DNA of 64,000 nt from a virus, in the IMG/VR virus record IMGVR_UViG_3300035670_000033, positions 1 through 64,000 of that record; one strand, written 5' to 3'. Every line of letters starts with the position of its first letter. The first letter of the stretch is position 1. Both the position numbers and the translations under genes were made by a program. Below, one piece after another: positions 62,721-64,000 of the stretch. Below the pieces are notes generated by a model, which ran no database searches, was not told where the DNA came from, and saw only the letters and a list, made by a program, of their open reading frames with translations.

Positions 62721-63440
62721 TTATCTAGCGGGGGACTGTTTTGCTATCTCCACATATTTTTCGTCTAGGTCGTATCCGATATATTTTCTGCCTAGTTTTT
62801 GGGCTGTTGTTGTGGTTGTCCCTATCCCATTGAAGGGGTCTAGGACGATGTCGTCGGGTTGTGTGGTGAGGAGGATGCAGTTTTCTACTAGTTGTGTTGG
62901 GAATGGTGCGGGGTGGATTGTTTGCCGTTGTGGTGATATGTCCCATATTTCGCCAAGATATTTGGGGTCTATGTTGTCACGGAATGTTTTCGGCTTGTCT
63001 TTGGATAGCCAGTAGATGTGTTCGGTGTTTGGGAGCAGGTGGTCTTTGCGTATGTTCGGACTGTTTTTGCGGTTCCATATGATCAGTTGATAGATGTGTG
63101 CGTTTGTTTTGTGAATAAATTCGGTGGGTAGCCGTGCTTGGTTGTTGTGTCGGCGTGGTTTGTGGTTAAAAAAGATGGATCCGTCGGGGGTGATCACTCG
63201 GTGTAGTTCGTTGATTATTTCTATAATCCACTCTTGATACATTTTTTCTGGCATGTTGTCGTGGTATTCGTTGTAGTCAATATTGTGTTTTTGCCAGATT
63301 TGGTTGCTGTTTTGTGTTTTGCCGTTTTGGATACCTTTTTTGTTGTATGGCGGGGATGTGACAACGGTGTTTATTGTGTTGTCTGAAAGTTTTTTGAGTT
63401 CTTGTAGGGCGTCACCACATTTTATGATGTCTGTTTCCAC
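62721..63440 (-). CDS. DNA methyltransferase, N4-cytosine/N6-adenine type
   Basis: 239 residues. Catalytic motif TSPPYN (28-33), then GSIFFNHKPRR, and near the end VLDPFNGIGTTTTTAQKLGR, the SAM-binding FxGxG motif: the order IV-then-I marks the beta class. SPPY favours cytosine-N4 or adenine-N6. It may protect phage DNA from host enzymes or serve as partner of the nuclease downstream. The leader GATAAACTAAAC directly precedes the start. Confidence 0.85.
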   Translation of the reverse strand: METDIIKCGDALQELKKLSDNTINTVVTSPPYNKKGIQNGKTQNSNQIWQKHNIDYNEYHDNMPEKMYQEWIIEIINELHRVITPDGSIFFNHKPRRHNNQARLPTEFIHKTNAHIYQLIIWNRKNSPNIRKDHLLPNTEHIYWLSKDKPKTFRDNIDPKYLGEIWDISPQRQTIHPAPFPTQLVENCILLTTQPDDIVLDPFNGIGTTTTTAQKLGRKYIGYDLDEKYVEIAKQSPAR

Positions 63441-63450
63441 GCTGTTTAGT

Positions 63451-63909
63451 TTATCCAGCCTTGGACTGTTTTGCCTTACTTCCTAGCAACCCATTTATTC
63501 GTGCTAGTCGGCGTTGTTCTTTTTCTTGTTGTTCGCGTTTGGCTCTTCCAACATACATGAGTGCGTGTTCACCGCTTAACGTTATTTTGTACATGTTTTT
63601 GACATTAAAGTTCTGTGGGTCGTATGGTGCTTCTAGTTTTGTGATGTACCCAACTTTTGTTAAATGTTGTAGTGATGCATCTATTCGTGTTGGGTTCATT
63701 GCGTTTAAACAGAATTTGCGATAGTCGGGAACGGTGAATGGTTTTTTTCCTCTGAATTTTGCGTATGACAAAATTTTGTATGGGCTTTCCCCGTATTTCA
63801 GGAAGTTGGTTGGTTTTGTTAACGGTGTTTGTTTTATTCCCGATTTTTGTGATCTTTTTGAGTTGCGTCGTGCTTTTTGCGGTTCAGTTTTTTCGGGTTG
63901 TGTGTTCAT
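63451..63909 (-). CDS. Winged-helix-like phage protein
   Basis: 152 residues from ATG 63909. Basic N-terminus, then FTVPDYRKFCLNAMNPTRID and SLQHLTKVGYITKLEAPYD, a winged-helix pattern, and a basic helix at the end. Its C-terminal codons (AKQSKAG) carry the sequence preceding the leader motif of the methyltransferase gene, as do the last codons of the methyltransferase (AKQSPAR). Confidence 0.55.
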   Translation of the reverse strand: MNTQPEKTEPQKARRNSKRSQKSGIKQTPLTKPTNFLKYGESPYKILSYAKFRGKKPFTVPDYRKFCLNAMNPTRIDASLQHLTKVGYITKLEAPYDPQNFNVKNMYKITLSGEHALMYVGRAKREQQEKEQRRLARINGLLGSKAKQSKAG

Positions 63910-63945
63910 CGCTGTTAATATATCTTCACCGATTGGAGGGCGCTT

Positions 63946-64000
63946 ATGAAAAGGCAAAAAAATCCCAAAAAACGTTCAGTGAACAAAAGTGATGTTTCGG
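63946..64000 (+). CDS. Start of a rightward gene (partial)
   Basis: ATG 63946 after GGAGGG opens a basic 18-residue start (KRQKNPKKRSVNKSD) that runs off the window. Divergent from the leftward run. Identity cannot be told. Confidence 0.5.
   Translation, partial: MKRQKNPKKRSVNKSDVS

Noticed and set aside
1-64000. Integrase, lysogeny cassette or insertion sequence
   Set aside because: No tyrosine or serine recombinase, transposase or excisionase motif was seen; the wHTH at 27756 alone does not show a temperate lifestyle.

Overview
The window is a contiguous piece of a tailed double-stranded DNA phage genome. The virion genes here are tail fibre or appendage genes. There is a lysis cassette (M15 endolysin, holin-like membrane proteins, lipoprotein), and most of the rest is short, densely packed, often overlapping phage genes. 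Signs of an actinobacterial host are a WhiB-like Fe-S regulator, several actinophage-type small genes (DUF4314, DUF6011, DUF932, DUF3846 and DUF6378-like) and a large surface protein that, from memory, resembles proteins of aquatic Acidimicrobiia. This host assignment is inference. The standard genetic code fits throughout.

Layout. 1-13.3 kb (+): tail fibre block. Modular, repeatedly duplicated glycine-rich fibre proteins, small beta-sandwich paralogues and an Mtd-like fibre lead into a run of 2-oxoglutarate/Fe(II) oxygenase genes. 13.3-18.1 kb (-): more oxygenases (one a tandem two-domain fusion), a GT61-type glycosyltransferase, a fibre protein with PVTPP repeats and another fibre. 18.2-26.4 kb (+): a 1546-residue secreted surface protein, then endolysin, holin candidates, lipoprotein and a ferredoxin. 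26.4-28.2 kb (-): a TauD-like oxygenase and a winged-helix regulator with candidate operators. 28.3-31.1 kb (+): HTH protein, metallophosphoesterase, an HslV/proteasome-type Ntn hydrolase and WhiB. 31.1-32.6 kb (-): ribbon-helix-helix proteins, a putative helicase loader and a replisome organiser. 32.6-33.3 kb: non-coding, palindrome-rich.

33.3-50.0 kb is almost all leftward transcription of small genes, with a HEXXH-VWA protein and a MoxR ATPase as the largest. It carries a stereotyped promoter (YNACACCC-N6-TANNNT, 13 copies), a leader motif (ATAAACCTA near AGGAG and the start codon), an 18-bp dispersed element (GCCACCGTTCRRKTTGGG) and GC-rich hairpins (AGCCCCGCG...CGCGGGRCT). Two facing DnaA boxes lie at 44.27 kb. 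50.3-56.9 kb (+): SNF2/HARP helicase, a D-arm-less tRNA-like element, a secreted lytic transglycosylase, DUF932 and SSB. 57.0-58.8 kb (-): small proteins and a second metallophosphoesterase. 58.9-60.1 kb (+): an RHH-type protein and an HNH protein. 60.1-63.9 kb (-): small proteins, then a PD-(D/E)XK-like nuclease beside a DNA methyltransferase. A new rightward gene starts at the right edge.

How the parts may work together: the 2OG oxygenases, GT61 enzyme and small zinc-ribbon proteins sit inside the fibre block, so hydroxylation and glycosylation of fibres is a reasonable hypothesis. The leftward block looks like an early region under one coordinated promoter/operator system.
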